Counted from the first letter of the stretch, positions 48,630 through 61,704 are shown. The stretch: DNA of 64,000 bases from Chamaecyparis obtusa (GCA_027943335.1 BSBK01006747.1:97502-161501); one strand, 5' to 3'. Translations and numbers: made by a program. Notes: generated from the letters alone by a model not told the origin.

Positions 48630-48910
48630 ATGTTCCCTTTATGTACTCATCTCAATACACTCCTTATACATTTTGTTTTAAATTCTTTCGTTAAATGAAA
48701 TGCATTAGTTAGCCTTTTTACCTCCAAATGTTTGTGCTTATCCTTGAGTTTTACATCAATGCAAAGTTCTTTTTAAGTGGCCTAGAGCTTGAAGTCACCA
48801 ATATTTGAGATTTTTCAATGTATGTATGACCTAATATCCTTCACTAGTAGAACCCTAGGTGGTATCAAATAAAATGTTCCCTTATCAACGGGTTGTGCAG
48901 GAACTTTCGG
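48630..48910 (-). pseudogene. Element F unassigned ORF, part upstream of the B insertion
   Basis: The minus strand reads KGTFYLIPPRVLLVKDIRSY, then KELCIDVKLKDKHKHLEVKR and HLTKEFKTKCIRSV, leading in frame into the segment at 23673 after B is discounted. Two or three stops interrupt it. The protein is not identified; see the downstream part. Confidence 0.55.
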
Positions 48911-50995
48911 ATGAAGTTTGTAATATGCTCTGTGTATGTCATGGTCTTGGTCAGTGTTACCTTCTTCTCTTTCTCTTCCTTAGATTGAGCGGATCATGAA
49001 GTTGATGCCATCATGAATGTAAATCCAAGGCTTTTGAATATTTTTGCGCAAGCTTCTCGGTTACTCCTTTGACTTATTCAAACACTTCTAGATACTTTGT
49101 GAAACACTCTAATATTCTTGAAATCTTGGAAACAAGTTTCTCAATCTTCACTCTATTTCTCTATAGTTCCCTCTAGTTTTCTCTTGAATGAAATGTGATC
49201 AAATGAGTTCATTTCCTATGTATTTATAATCAAAAAACTTTTTTGTATTATATGCGGTTCATTAAATGCTTTTCTAGCTAGTACTCGGTCAACAATAAAA
49301 TCACTTATTTAACTCAATAGATACCTCAGCTTGGTGAACACTATCAATGCTTAGTTGACTATGCAAGTTGGTTGTCTCTAACTCTTTCACCGATTGAAAA
49401 TTACTTACTTGGTCCAACTTAACAAACTATGCTCATTTCAGGTTAGTAACATATAATACCCTAGTGAATCTTAATTAATACTGATTTGGTATTCATTCAA
49501 TAGATATAATGAACTATTATAATATATAACCAATTAAAATTTAGTTCCATACGTACTGGATTTTCTTAGGTGGAGATGCTGATATTGCCTAATCTAAAGG
49601 ATGAGGTGTCACCAACTATTGTGCTTGTTCCTCCATTTTCATCCATTTCTCTTCTCCACATTTGGTTCCTTATCCTCATGATTCCTTCAATGGTATTCTC
49701 TATTTAATCAATACTAAGTTTTGATGCTCTGTCTCTGTAGTCTCTTCTTAAATACTAATCTTATGACAGTGTAGACATGCCATTCCAGAATTATTCTAGT
49801 TTCAAGATCTTCCTCTCTAGTGCATTCTCATACAATTTTCTACAATATGACCATATCTACCACATGTTTTATAGCTATACCAAGTGTTGTAATCCCAAGT
49901 GTAAGAACTACCTTTTCTTCTTGGTTGATATGTCTTGTTTTTTCCTTAAGGTTTCTAGACTTGTTTCATGTTTTTCCTTCATTCCTGTCATATATGTCCA
50001 TGTATTTTGCAAGTCCAATCATTCTTTTCCATATAGTGCTTCTTAGGTGACTTATTTATCCTTGATATACACTCATGTTCTTGATGTCCATACTTATTAC
50101 AATTATAGCAATAACCATCAATTTGGGAGTAGATTTATGAATACCTTTTTCTTTACTTCTGGAAATATTTGATGTGTGACCTAGTTTTCCACTATGATAT
50201 CATGAGAGATTCTTTGCCCTTAGATTTTTATAGGCATCATTTTGTTCATCTTTTTTTATGACTCTACTTGATCAGTATAGCCTAAACTAGTAATGTTGTC
50301 AAGTCACTTTTGACTGTTTAGAAATTCATCCATCCTTTTGGTATTTTCTTCAGCTTTCTTCATCATCTCATTATGTTGTTTTTGTATCTTCACTTTATTT
50401 TTCATTCTTTTATTCTCTTATATTAGTTTATTAATACCTTCCAGTCTAGTATTAAGCTCATAGTTCACTTGGTTGACTTCCTGACTCATGAAAACTATCT
50501 AATTGGAAATTTAAAAATGATTCTTGACCTAAGTTTGAATATTTGAGATTTCTTCTCTTTCATCTTTTTAGTCATTTGTCTTCAACCTTCAATAGAAAAA
50601 TTTTATTCTTTCTCAGCATATCTTGCATTGTTCATGACATCAATCATTCTTACCATTTGAGTCTCCTGTCAAATTTGCAATGCTTTCACTTGTTCGGTAA
50701 GGTGCCGATTATTTTTTGACAGATCTGATATGGTTCCTTCAGGTGCATCAGATATGCTTCTAGATTCTTCAATAATTCTTCTTTCTCCTCTTCTTGATAA
50801 TCAATCTCATTGTGTTGAAATGCTAATTCCTTCCTTTTGATCAGTAAATATCTCAATTTTTCTCTTGCATCCTTAAGCTATTCCATGAGAATCTCCATTT
50901 CCAATATTTGATTTTCAATAGTCTTATCAAGCTTATAGGTTTCCACCTTAAGATATTTTCTCTTCAATGATTAAACTTCCCAAAAATTAGAACTA
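48911..50995 (-). pseudogene. Element F gag-like remains with CCHC zinc knuckle
   Basis: A clear C-x2-C-x4-H-x4-C knuckle (CYNCNKYGHQEHEC, 50069-50110) and a second, damaged one (YKTCGRYGHIVENC, about 49832-49873) indicate a nucleocapsid-like protein. The stretch up to the PBS is heavily interrupted, with Lys/Glu-rich coiled-coil-like fragments. Neither protease nor RT could be found. Whether it is Ty1/copia- or Ty3/gypsy-related is open. Confidence 0.55.
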
Positions 50996-51007
50996 GCTCT
51001 GATACCA
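50996..51007 (-). other. Element F primer-binding site (initiator Met tRNA type)
   Basis: The minus strand reads TGGTATCAGAGC two bases inside the LTR that begins TGTTGGAATT at 51010. It identifies the right LTR as the 5' LTR. Confidence 0.88.
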
Positions 51008-51566
51008 ATTGTTGGAATTATGGAAAGGTGAGTTGCTAAGAGGGAAGGGGTAAAACAATGAACCTAAAATACTTTTCCCTTAAAATTTTTAAAGATAAGT
51101 TCCTTAATTAACTGACTGAAGCATTCACTTTCTTCATACATTCAATAACAAAATTAAAGTGTAAATACTTGTAATCTAATCAAATATGCACATATGAAAC
51201 TTCATACACATAAAAATTATATTTTGGTATTTTTAGAAACACTTGTTAGAAGGGAAAGACTATAGTGGGGATGGAACCCAAAAAGATTCACTACTATAGG
51301 AAATAAAGTTTCCAGTTAAGGATATAAAGATTAATCACTTCTAACGATCTTACCACATTAGGAGTAACATAAGAGATCAGCTAGATCTACCTGGTTATAG
51401 GATTTTGAAAACACTCTTCAAGTTTGCACTCGGTTAGGAGAGTTTACATAAGACTATTAGGTCTACTCTATTAGGAGATTTTATCTTTCACAACTTCTAG
51501 AGAGTAACAATGAATTGATTAACAAGTGCTAAGTGTTTCATTCCTTCTCATGAGACATGGGTTCAT

Positions 51567-51895
51567 GATGCAGGAGCATCTTGCATAACAAAATAAAATG
51601 GGGCATGATAATAAAAAAAAAAATGGGGAAAAAAAAAGAGATGAAGAAAAAAAAAGAGAAAGAAATAAAGAAAAAATAAAGAAAAAAGAAAAAAGAAATT
51701 ATTTTGTTTACCAAGATGCATAGATGGAATAAAAAATAAATTAAAAAAAATCATTTTATCTATCGAGGTGTGTAGGTGGCATTTTAAAAATTTGTAAAAA
51801 GTTCTTGCATTTAATATTTGTAGCTAGGTAGTTACACCTTTCTATTTTCTTATTGGCCACAAAGGCAATGCAATTTTGTAATTGGCCCTTCATCA
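51567..51895 (+). repeat. Element E 5' LTR
   Basis: 329 bp. It contains a long A/G-rich tract (51609-51700) that accounts for the length difference from the 3' LTR. Confidence 0.9.
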
Positions 51896-52002
51896 GTGGT
51901 ATCAGAGCAGCAGCTCCTGAGTACGTAGATAGATCATCGAATGTGAGGCAGTTTGAACCAGGACTTTGGGTTGGGTGAAAGTTTCCTTAAGAGGATGCGA
52001 GT

Positions 52003-52863
<861 letters not shown>

Positions 52864-52915
52864 CTACTTCATTTTGTGAATCCATATTCATAAAAATTTT
52901 CCTACCTTGGGTGTT

Positions 52916-53260
52916 TGATGCAGGAGCATCTTGCATCACAAAATAAAATGGGGCATGATAAAAAAAAAATGGTAAAAAAAAGAGACAATAAAAAAAAATA
53001 AGAGAAAAAAAAGAGAAAGAAATAAAGAAAAAGAAAAAAAAAGAAAAAAAAAAGAAAGAAAAAAATTATTTTGTTTACCAAACATAGGTGGAATAAAAGA
53101 AAAATTAAAAAAAAATCATTTTATTTATCGAGGTGTGTAGGTGGCATTTTAGAAATTTGTAGAAAGTTCTTGCATTTAATATTTGTAGCTAGGTAGTTAC
53201 ACCTTTCTATTTTCTTATTGATCACAAAGGCAATGTAATTTTATAATTAGCCCTTCATCA
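52916..53260 (+). repeat. Element E 3' LTR
   Basis: 345 bp, homologous to 51567-51895, again with an A-rich tract (52960-53067). It is followed at once by the gttca duplication. Confidence 0.9.
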
Positions 53261-53456
53261 GTTCATGTGAACCACTACTCGTGAAACATGGGTCAAGGAT
53301 TTTGACTCAAAACACTACATAATTGAATCTTGATAGAAATATCACAATTTGACTTGTTGTGGAAAATATCTCCTATTTATGAATTGATGAGCTTAAGGGG
53401 CTTTCTAATTAATGGTTCAGAAGGGACAACACTTGTTGAAGGTTTTGCAAATGAGG

Positions 53457-53566
53457 TTGCAAGCAGAGTGGATTTAACCAGGGAGGAAACTTCATAGTTA
53501 AGCGTACTCAAGCTAGAGTAGTACTATGATGGGTGACCTCCCGGGAAGTCCCACTACTTCACCTCT
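53457..53566 (+). pseudogene. 5S-rRNA-like segment 1
   Basis: The second half matches plant 5S rRNA: AGTTAAGCG, GAGTAGTAC, then GATGGGTGACCTCCCGGGAA and GTCC. These contain the internal promoter boxes (A, intermediate and C); box C looks perfect. The first half is much diverged and no T-run terminator follows, so it is not annotated as functional rRNA. Confidence 0.75.
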
Positions 53567-53820
53567 ATGAGCATCACCTAGATCCAATATGTGTGAAGTG
53601 TTCCATTCATTCTCATGAGAGATGGGTTCATGTGAACCACTACTCATGAAACATGGGTCAATGAGTTTGACTCAAAACACTACACAGTTGAATCCTCACA
53701 GCAATATAACAATTTGACTTGCTATGGAAAATATCTCCTACTATAAATTGATGGGCTTAAGGGGCTTTCTAATGAATAGTTCATAAGGTACAACACTTGG
53801 TTAAGGTTTTGTAAATGAGG

Positions 53821-53930
53821 TTGGAAGTAGAGTGGATTTAACCATGGAGAGAACTCCATAGTTAAGCACACTCAAGCTAGAGTAGTATTGGGATGGGTGA
53901 CCTCTCGGGAAGTCCTAATGCTTCACCTCT
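53821..53930 (+). pseudogene. 5S-rRNA-like segment 2
   Basis: Same structure 364 bp on: AACTCCATAGTTAAGC, GAGTAGTATTGGGATGGGTG, ACCTCTCGGGAAGTCC (one C-to-T in box C). Confidence 0.72.
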
Positions 53931-54185
53931 ATGAGCATCACCTAGATCCAATGTCTGCTAAGTGTTCCATTCATTCTCATTAGAGATTGGTTCATGTGAA
54001 CCACTACTCATGAAACATGGGTCAATGAGTTTGACTCAAAACACTACATAGTTGAATCCTGATAGCAATATCACAATTTGACTTGCTACGAAAAATATCT
54101 CCTACTTATCAATTAATGAGCTTAAGGGGCTTTCTAATGAATTATTCATACGGCACAATAACTGGTGAAGTTTTTACAAATGAGG

Positions 54186-54295
54186 TTGCAAGTAGAGTGG
54201 GTTTAACCATGGAGGGAACTCTATAGTTAAGCACGCTCAGGCTAGAGTAGTAATGGGATGGGTAGCCTCCCAGAAAGTCCCGGTGCATCACCTCT
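54186..54295 (+). pseudogene. 5S-rRNA-like segment 3
   Basis: 365 bp on. Box C is weakened (GGGTAGCCTCCCAGAAAGTCC), with two transitions and a swapped GA. Confidence 0.68.
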
Positions 54296-54550
54296 ATGAG
54301 CATCACCTAGATCTAATGTGTGTTAAGTTTTCCATTCATTCTCATGAGATATGGGTTTGCATGAACTACTACTCATGAAACATGAGTCAATGAGTTTGAC
54401 TCAAAACACTACACAGTTAAATTCTGATAGCAATATCACAATTTGACTTGCTGTGGAAAATATCTCCTACTTATCAATTGATGAGCTTAAGGGGATTTCT
54501 AATGAATGGTTCATAAGGCACAACACTTGGTGAAGGTTTTGAAAATGAGG

Positions 54551-54660
54551 TTGCAAGCGGAGTGGGTTTAACCATGGAGGGAACTTCGTAGTTAAGCGTG
54601 CTCAAGCTAGAGTAGTATTGGGATGGGTGACCTCCTAGGAAGTCCCGGTGCTTCACCTCT
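54551..54660 (+). pseudogene. 5S-rRNA-like segment 4
   Basis: 365 bp on. It has the best A box (AGTTAAGCGTGCTCAAGC) and a 3' end GTCCCGGTGCTTCACCTCT resembling the end of plant 5S rRNA. Confidence 0.72.
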
Positions 54661-55483
54661 GTGAGCATCACCTAGATACAATGTGTTATAAGTGTTCCAT
54701 TCATTCTCATGAGAGATGGGTTCATGTGAACCTCTACTCATAAAACATGAGTTAATGAGTTTGACTCAAAAGACTACATGGTTGAATCCTGATAAAAATA
54801 TCACAAAGTAACAGTGAAATTTGATCTGGTTGAAGAAACTTACTTTGCTAATATCAGATCCTTTAAGTAAAATTATGATCTCACCTTGCTATAATGAATA
54901 TGCCCTTCATTACTTCTTGGTAGCCTTTGAATTATTTTGGATAAAATTGAATACTCTGTCAAAATCCCTTCAACATAACCCTGTAATATCTTTAGATGTC
55001 TCCCAATAGTGACTACTTCATATGTGATACTTGTCAAAATGACATATTGACAATTCTTATATCAAAATTAATTGACTTAATTAGGGTTATAATAATATAT
55101 AGAAAACCTAATATCAATGGTCTAAGTAAATAACCTAGATCATCTTTACATAGGGATCATTAATGATTAAATTATTAGATTCATATTTAATATTCACCTC
55201 AATCTCAGTAAACTATTTTCTAGCTCGGTAAAAAGTTGTCTGCCTTAAATTATGTGTCATTCCAAACTTGTACGTCAACTCTGGATTACTTGGTAAATAT
55301 TGTCTCTACCTCGGTATAATATTGGTACCCATTAATCATGTGTACTCATTGACTATTGTACTTGATAACCTCTATGCTCGGTTACCACTCTGTAGTTATG
55401 ACAGGCTGAACTATCTTTCTCTATTTACTGACTATATGTATGAATGATACTAATGACAACTCTTAATGCACTTAGGAGTAACA

Positions 55484-56235
55484 ATTGTCAATATTATTTG
55501 AGACCTTATCTTTTCTACAATGTATCATTGATGGACTAGGAAGGGACTTCTCAATATCATACACATCAATATTTATGTCCTCCAAACAATCCGTGTACCT
55601 CTTCTAATTACCAACATCCACAAACTTCCCTTTCTTAACCATCTTTTATCCACTAGTTGGGGAGTTTTACTTAGAGATGGCATGAAGAACATTAGCCTTC
55701 TTATTGAGTCTGCGAAGACCATCACTCATGTTATTCATTGTAGATTTTCTCATGGCTACCACCACACTTAAACTTCCCTATAGATTTTATAAATAATTTT
55801 CCAACAACATTATGTTCTCTTTAGGGTCCTCCTTCAAATTATTAAGCCCACTACCGAGGTTTTGCATATTGACTAGAATAATGTCAAGATTCCCTATAGA
55901 AGAATTGGCCTTCTCTTTGAGAGAATTTGTCTTATGGAAAATCTAGCTAAATGTAGTATACTTATTGATATTTAAATTCCTTAAATAGGTGTTTGAACAC
56001 TCATTATATGGAAACAAATAACCCATATCCTTAGGGGTGTAAAAATGTTAATAGCTCGATCCTCCATTAGCTCACCTAAATCATCTTTAGGGAAATTCTT
56101 CAATTTGGTGTTTTCCTTATTGACATTGATAGGTGGTAGCCAAAAAATGTTGGATTTCCCTTAAGCATTAGACTTAGAAACCCTAGCCACCTCTTTACCC
56201 TTCACATTAGTGGTAGGGTGTACTAAATCAAGACT
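55484..56235 (-). pseudogene. Region G: degenerate coding sequence, left part
   Basis: The minus strand has short readable pieces (KNFPKDDLGELMEDRAINIF, SNIFWLPPINVNKENTKL) that continue, across element D, from the right part (…DEEDDQD|YSLDLVHP). Many stops. The protein family was not recognised. To the left it meets element F's LTR end at 55483. Confidence 0.4.
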
Positions 56236-56240
56236 ATAAT
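56236..56240. repeat. Target-site duplication of element D, left copy (ataat)
   Basis: ataat immediately before the left LTR, repeated at 62597-62601 after the right LTR. The interrupted region G frame reads on across it. Confidence 0.92.
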
Positions 56241-57094
56241 TAATGCAGGAGCATCCTGGGTGTAAGGGCAATCTTGCATCACCCAAAAATATTTCTATTT
56301 TTTTGTATTCAATAAGGGCTATCTTGTGCAAAGTTGCTATTTATGGAAAATTTCAATTTTTAGTAAGTTGGTCTTATTATCTAAGAATGTTTGATTTTAC
56401 ATATGGAGGTTCATCTTAGTCATATCAGCCTACCAACAAAGTTTCATGGCTAGATCAGGTATAATTTTGAAGATATTGAAGATTTTCAGTATTGGCAGTA
56501 GGGTACAGAAACTTTGAACTCAGTTTTGAAGGCTTTAGAGGCCCCGGATGAGGTTGAAAATTTGGGTGATGGGCGCTTTGCGCTGGTCAAGCCTATAGAG
56601 TGCTTCGTGGCATTTCTAGAATGGGTTATAATAGCCAATCGGGTCAACGGGCGATGACTTATGGTCTTGGGAAGTTGGGTCACCTGAAATGGTAGAAAAT
56701 AATTTTTCTTCAAAATTTTTGTTTGGGTTTCAAAACTCACTTTGAGCCGACTTTGATGTAATAAATTGTAAAATAAAATAATTCTAAGTTTGGTCGGCCC
56801 TAAGGGCTAAATTTCTAGAACCTTCTCTGGCAGTGGAAATTGCCTATATAAAGAAGGCCCATAGTGTTGTCTAGGGCAGTTCTGGGTAGTAGATCTAGGT
56901 ATCGATTCAAGGCTTTGTCCTATAGAATATTGTAAGGGAATGCCCATGTGGCTTTTCATATTTTAATTCTGAAAGTTTGTAATTCCACATTTGTGGAGAT
57001 AATAAGAAGCCAATTTTTTGTTCTTGCATATTATTGTTGTTATTTCTCTATTTCTGTTATGTGTTTGTGGTATTAAGGGGAGAACCCTTCATCA
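56241..57094 (+). repeat. Element D 5' LTR
   Basis: TAATGCAGG (TG mutated to TA)…CCCTTCATCA, 854 bp, paired with 61743-62596. TATA box at 56845-56852. Confidence 0.95.
56845..56852 (+). promoter_or_regulatory. Element D LTR TATA box
   Basis: TATATAAA within GCCTATATAAAGAAGGCCC; conserved at 62347-62354 in the other LTR. It is the likely start of the U3/R transcript. Confidence 0.7.
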
Positions 57095-57096
57095 AG

Positions 57097-57108
57097 TGGT
57101 ATCAGAGC
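57097..57108 (+). other. Element D primer-binding site (initiator Met tRNA type)
   Basis: TGGTATCAGAGC two bases after the 5' LTR. The following leader resembles that of element E. Confidence 0.93.
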
Positions 57109-57195
57109 AGGAGTTCTTGAGTGTGTAAATAGATCACTGACTGTGAGGTAGTTTGCACCAGGATTGTGGTTAGGGTTTCAAAGTGCATCGTGAAA

Positions 57196-58310
57196 ATGCC
57201 TCCACGAAGAGAATGTGGCGAAAGAGTTGGTGCTGTGACACCTAAGGTTAGAGAGCTGTAGAGATAAGTGTGAGCATTGCAAGAAGAGATTCACAAAGGA
57301 ATGAATCTTAATGTCAGAGATGAAAGCAAGGATGAAGCCGAAGAAGAATATCAAGAAGGAGAAGCTGAAATTGTGAACCAGGAGGAAGAAAAAAATTTTC
57401 GGGCCATTTCCAAGATTGGGAAAAGACCTAAGATTGAGGTTCCTACATTTTCTGGAAATCTTAACCCAGAGGAATTGATCAACTAGATCAATGAATGTGA
57501 GGAATATTTTGAGTATGAAGATGTTGAGGATCCTGATAGGGTCAAATTTGCGAAGGCTAGACTGAAAGGCCATGCGAAGATCTGGTGGCAAGAAATTCAA
57601 TTGGAGCGAAATAGAAGAGGGAAAGATAAAATCACAAGATGGGATCGGATGGTGGATAAATTGAAGTGACAGTTTATTCCCATTGATTATGAGCTTGACC
57701 TACTAAAGAAAATGCAAAGTTTGAAGCAAGCAGGAAGATCTATTCAGGAGTATATAGAGGAGTTCTATTGACTCCTCATCAGAATAGGCCATGCAGAAGC
57801 TGATAAGGAGAAATTTGCCCGATACCTTAATGGGTTAAGGCCAAGCATTCAAGAGGAGTTGAATCTAGTTTGAATGAACAGTATTGAGGAGGCATACCAG
57901 TTTGCCCTAAAAGTAGAGGAAAAGTTGAACAAAAAGTTTGAGAGAAGACAAAATGGAAGAGGTCATGGAGGAAGATCTAGTGGACGGTCATATGGTGGCC
58001 AAAATGAAGATCTGAAAAAGAATGATGAGGCCAGTAGCAGCCAGAATCAGAGAGGAAACCATTCCAATCATTTCTAAGATCAGAATAATAGAGATCAAAG
58101 AGGAAGAGGAAGAGGACAAGGATCTGGAAGAGGAGGCTTCCGTGGAACATGTTTTCACTATGGAAAAGAAGGTCATAGGGCATTTGAATGTCCTCAATGC
58201 CAAGGTAGAATAGACAGGAGAAATGAAGGCTAGGCCAGAGTTGCACATGTAGATGAAGATGCTACATCATCAAATTCTGAAGATGCTGAAAGAGGAGAAA
58301 TGCTAATTAA
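57196..58310 (+). pseudogene. Element D gag
   Basis: From ATG 57196 (MPPRRECGERVGAV) the frame gives the chromovirus gag core (KIEVPTFSGNLNPEELIN, ECEEYFEYEDVEDPDRVKFA, IWWQEI) and an Arg/Gly-rich tail with a zinc knuckle. The knuckle reads C-F-H-Y-x4-H-x4-C: its second Cys is Tyr, a G-to-A change. Nine premature stops (57259, 57265, 57271, 57484, 57667, 57769, 57871, 58075, 58231) all fit Gln, Arg or Trp codons changed by one transition, and there is no frameshift. Confidence 0.9.
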
Positions 58311-58830
58311 CAGAAGAGTCTTGCTGAGTGGTGAGAATGAACCTGAACAAATGAGGAGCTTGTTTCGCACTAGGTGCAAGTGTGAGGGTAAATGTTGTGA
58401 TGTGATTATCGATAGTGGAAGCAATGACAATTTGGTGTCAGAAGAGATGGTGACAAAGTTGAAGCTCAAGAGACAGAAACACCCACATCCTTATCGGATT
58501 GCCTGGGTGTAGGATGACCACAAGGTCATCGTCAGTGAATAGTGCCTGGTAAAGTTCAAGATCGGCGGGTACCAAGATGAGGTACTATGTGATATCATCT
58601 CTATGGATGCATGTCATATGTTGTTGGGTAGACCGTGGCAGTTTGACAGATGTGTTGTACATGATCGTCATGAAAATACCTATTCCCTAACAAAGGATGG
58701 AGTGTGACATAAGCTAAAGCCATTGAAGGAGACTGAAGAAAAGGTATGTGGTAATGCAAGAATAAGTTTTGTTGATGGAAGAAAATTCCTAGATGGTATG
58801 AGGCATGAGCATGTGTGTTTTGCTTTAATT
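58311..58830 (+). pseudogene. Element D protease
   Basis: Catalytic D-S-G-S in CDVIIDSGSNDNLVS (Asp codon 58411-58413) and the later MLLGRPWQFDR motif. Three stops (58510, 58540, 58705), again Gln or Arg by inference. Same frame as gag and RT, as expected for a single polyprotein. Confidence 0.85.
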
Positions 58831-59826
58831 CCAAAAGCTAGTAAAGAAGAAGTAGAGGATGTACCTATAGAGGTTGCAGATTTTTTGGATGAGTTTCAGG
58901 ATATTGTATCTGATAATGTACTTGATGGATTACCACCCGTAAGGAAGATCAGTTATCAGATGCATTTGATTCCAGGAGCTAGTTTTCCAAACAAGGCAGC
59001 ACATAGAATGACACAAGCAGAAAGTGAAGAGTTGAACAGATAAGTACATGAGTTGTTACAGAAGAGATTGATTGAGGAGAGCCTGAGTCCATGTGCTGTA
59101 CCAGTAGTATTAGCACCAAAGAAGAATGGAGAATGGAGGATGTGTATAAATTCCAGAGCAATAAACAAGATCACAATCAAGTATAGGTTTCTATTGCCAC
59201 AAATGGATGATATTATAGACTATTTAAGTGGAGCTGTGTATTTCTCAAAGATAGATCTAAAGAGTGGATATCACCAGATTCAGATCAGAGAAGGAGATGA
59301 ATGGAAGACTGCCTTCAAGATAAAAGAAGGACTGTATGAGTGGTTAGTCATGCCTTTTGGGCTAACCAATGCACCGAGCACTTTCATGCGGCTCATGAAC
59401 GAGGTTCTAAAAGAATTTCTGGGAAAGTTTGTCATTGTTTACTTAAATGATATTTTGATCTTTAGCAAGACATTGGAGAAACATATGATGCATATTCGTA
59501 TGGTGTTTGAGAAGCTAAGAGATGAGAAATTGTTGATTAATTTGAAGAAGTGCAGTTTTGTGAAGAAAGAGTTAGTATATTTAGGATTTTTAGTTTCAGC
59601 AGAAGGTCTAAAAATAGACCCAAAGAAGGTACAAGCTATCCTTGAATGGCCTACTCCAAGGAGTGCTACTGAAGTAAGATCTTTTCATGGTTTGGCTAGC
59701 TTTTACAGAAAGTTTATTAGAAATTTTAGTAGTATTTGTGGACCCTTGAATGAAACAATGAAAGGGGATAGAAAAGAGTTTAAGTGGACTAATGGGGTAG
59801 AAAAGAGTTTTCAATTGTTGAAATAA
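58831..59826 (+). pseudogene. Element D reverse transcriptase, active-site Asp lost
   Basis: FLDEFQDIVSDNVLDGLPPV leads into [37 protein letters not shown] (first Asp present) and [17 protein letters not shown]. The catalytic box reads Y-L-N-D instead of Y-L-D-D; the codon at 59446-59448 is AAT, one G-to-A step from GAT. Stops at 59041 and 59824 are TAA at Gln positions. Confidence 0.92.
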
Positions 59827-60250
59827 AAAGTTACAGAACAACCTATTTTAGAACTTCCATATTTTAATAAGGTGTTTCAAGTAGATTATGATGCTAGTGG
59901 TACTGCAATAGGAGCTGTTATGAGCCAAGAAGGTAAACCTATTGCTTATTTCAGTGAGAAGTTAAATGATGCCAAGAGGAAGTATTCCATTTATGATCAG
60001 GAATTTTATGCTATAGTTGAGGCATTAAAGAAGTGGAGACATTATCTACTTCCTAAAGAGTTTGTCTTGTATACTGATCATCAAGCTTTGGAATATTTGA
60101 ATAGTCAAGGAAAGTTGAATCAAAGGCATTTGAAATGGGTTGAGATTTTGCAGAGTTATACATTTGTTTTGAAACACAAAAGTGAAAAGTCTAACAAGGT
60201 TGTAGATGCTCTTAGCAGAAGGAAACTATTACTGATAGAAATACAGATTG
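59827..60250 (+). pseudogene. Element D RNase H
   Basis: FQVDYDASGTAIGAVMSQEG, then YDQEFYAIVEALKKWRHYL and VLYTDHQALEYL. The three acids of the Ty3/gypsy RNase H are all present and this segment has no internal stop. It ends with KVVDALSRR. Confidence 0.9.
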
Positions 60251-60399
60251 GGGTGGTTGGGTTCAAGGAACTCAAGAATTTGTATCCAGAGGATCTTGAT
60301 TTTGGTGAAGCTTGGAAAGCTTGTACAGAACCTATTACTCTAGATAGGATGAAATGGCTAGATTTTATCATCCAAGATGATATGCTATTTAGAGGGAGT

Positions 60400-61515
60400 C
60401 AGTTGTGCATTCCAAGAAGTTCTATGAGGGAGAATCTCATCAAGGAGAAGCATAGTGGAGGATTGGCTGGACATTTTGGTCGTGATAAAACCCTTTCTTT
60501 GGTTGGTGAGAATTATTATTGGCCACAATTGCAACAAGATGTGAAGAAGTTTGTACAGAGTTGTAGAGTATGTTAGATGGTGAAAGGAGTGAAGCAAAAT
60601 ATAGGGTTGTATTAGCCGTTACCTGTACCAGAGAAGCCTTGGGAGGATATCAGTATGGACTTTGTTCTTGGTTTACCGAGGACACAATGGGGACATGATT
60701 CAATCTTTGTAGTAGTTGACAAATTTTCAAAGATGGCACATTTCATTCCCTGCAAAAAGACTAATGATGTTGTTCATGTAGCAGAATTGTTTTTCAAAGA
60801 AGTGGTGAGACTACATGGTTTGCCAAAGACCATAGTTTCAAATAGAGACACTAAGTTTGTTGGATATTTTTGGCGTACATTGTGGAAGAAGTTGAAGATA
60901 GATTTGAAGTTCAGTTCATCACATCATCCACAGACTGATGGACAGATAGAGGTGGTGAATAGAAGTTTGGAAAATCTACTGAGATGTTTAGTTGGAGATA
61001 AGCCAACAAGATGGGATTTGATTTTACCACAGGCAAAATTTGCATACAATAATTCTATCAATAGGAGCACTAGTAAATCACCATTCCAGATTGTATATGG
61101 AAGTAGTCCAAGAAATGCATCTGAATTGAGAAAGATAGATAGAGGAGAAATAAGTAGTGCTGAAACTGAGGATTTTGTAGAACACTTGAAGAACATCCAT
61201 GAGGAGGTGAGGAAGCATATTACCAAGATGAATGCATAGTATAAGGCTAAGATAGATGAGAAGAGGAGGTATAAGGAATTTCAAGTTGGAGATGAAGTCA
61301 TGGTTCATTTGTGGAAGGAGCAATTTCTAGTTGGTACATATAACAAGTTGAAAATGAAGAAATTTGGACCATGTAAGATACTAAAGAAGCATGATTCAAG
61401 AAATGCATATGAGGTAGAATTGCCTACTAAGCTGAATATTTCACCAGTGTTTAATATTTTAGATTTGATAGAGTATCATGAAGGAGGTGTTGAAGATGAG
61501 GTTATAGTAGCATAA
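60400..61515 (+). pseudogene. Element D integrase, catalytic Asp lost
   Basis: HHCC finger (HSGGLAGHFGRDKTLSL, SCRVC), then the core: first Asp in ISMDFVLGLP (60658-60660), second position Asn in IVSNRDTKF (AAT at 60841-60843, G-to-A), Glu in GQIEVVNRSL (60949-60951). The C-terminal GPY/F-like part reads KKFGPCKILKKHDSRNAYEV. Stops at 60574, 60613, 61237 and 61513 fit Gln codons. Confidence 0.9.
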
Positions 61516-61548
61516 TGGAGTATTCCAGCAACCAGTTCAGATATCAAA

Positions 61549-61704
61549 GAAATTGAAGACATACTAGACAGTCGTGTTCGTAGAAGCACAAGGAACAGGA
61601 AATATGAAGAGTATTTGGTCAAATGGAAAGGATGACCTATTGAAGATTCATCATGGCTAACAAAGGAGGAGGTTAACCATCTTGGTTTTCCTCTGCACAC
61701 CTGA
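61549..61704 (+). pseudogene. Element D chromodomain
   Basis: EIEDILDSRVRRSTRNRKYE, then EYLVKWKG, a TGA at 61633 at the place of an expected Arg or similar, and IEDSSWLTKEEV. The pattern V-K-W-K-G…S-W-L marks a chromodomain, which steers chromovirus integration towards modified histones. The polyprotein ends HT followed by TGA at 61702-61704. Confidence 0.88.

Noticed and set aside
53457..54660. Functional 5S rRNA genes
   Set aside because: Only the internal promoter half is well conserved, the 5' half is diverged and no T-run terminator follows, so they are listed as 5S-like pseudogene segments.
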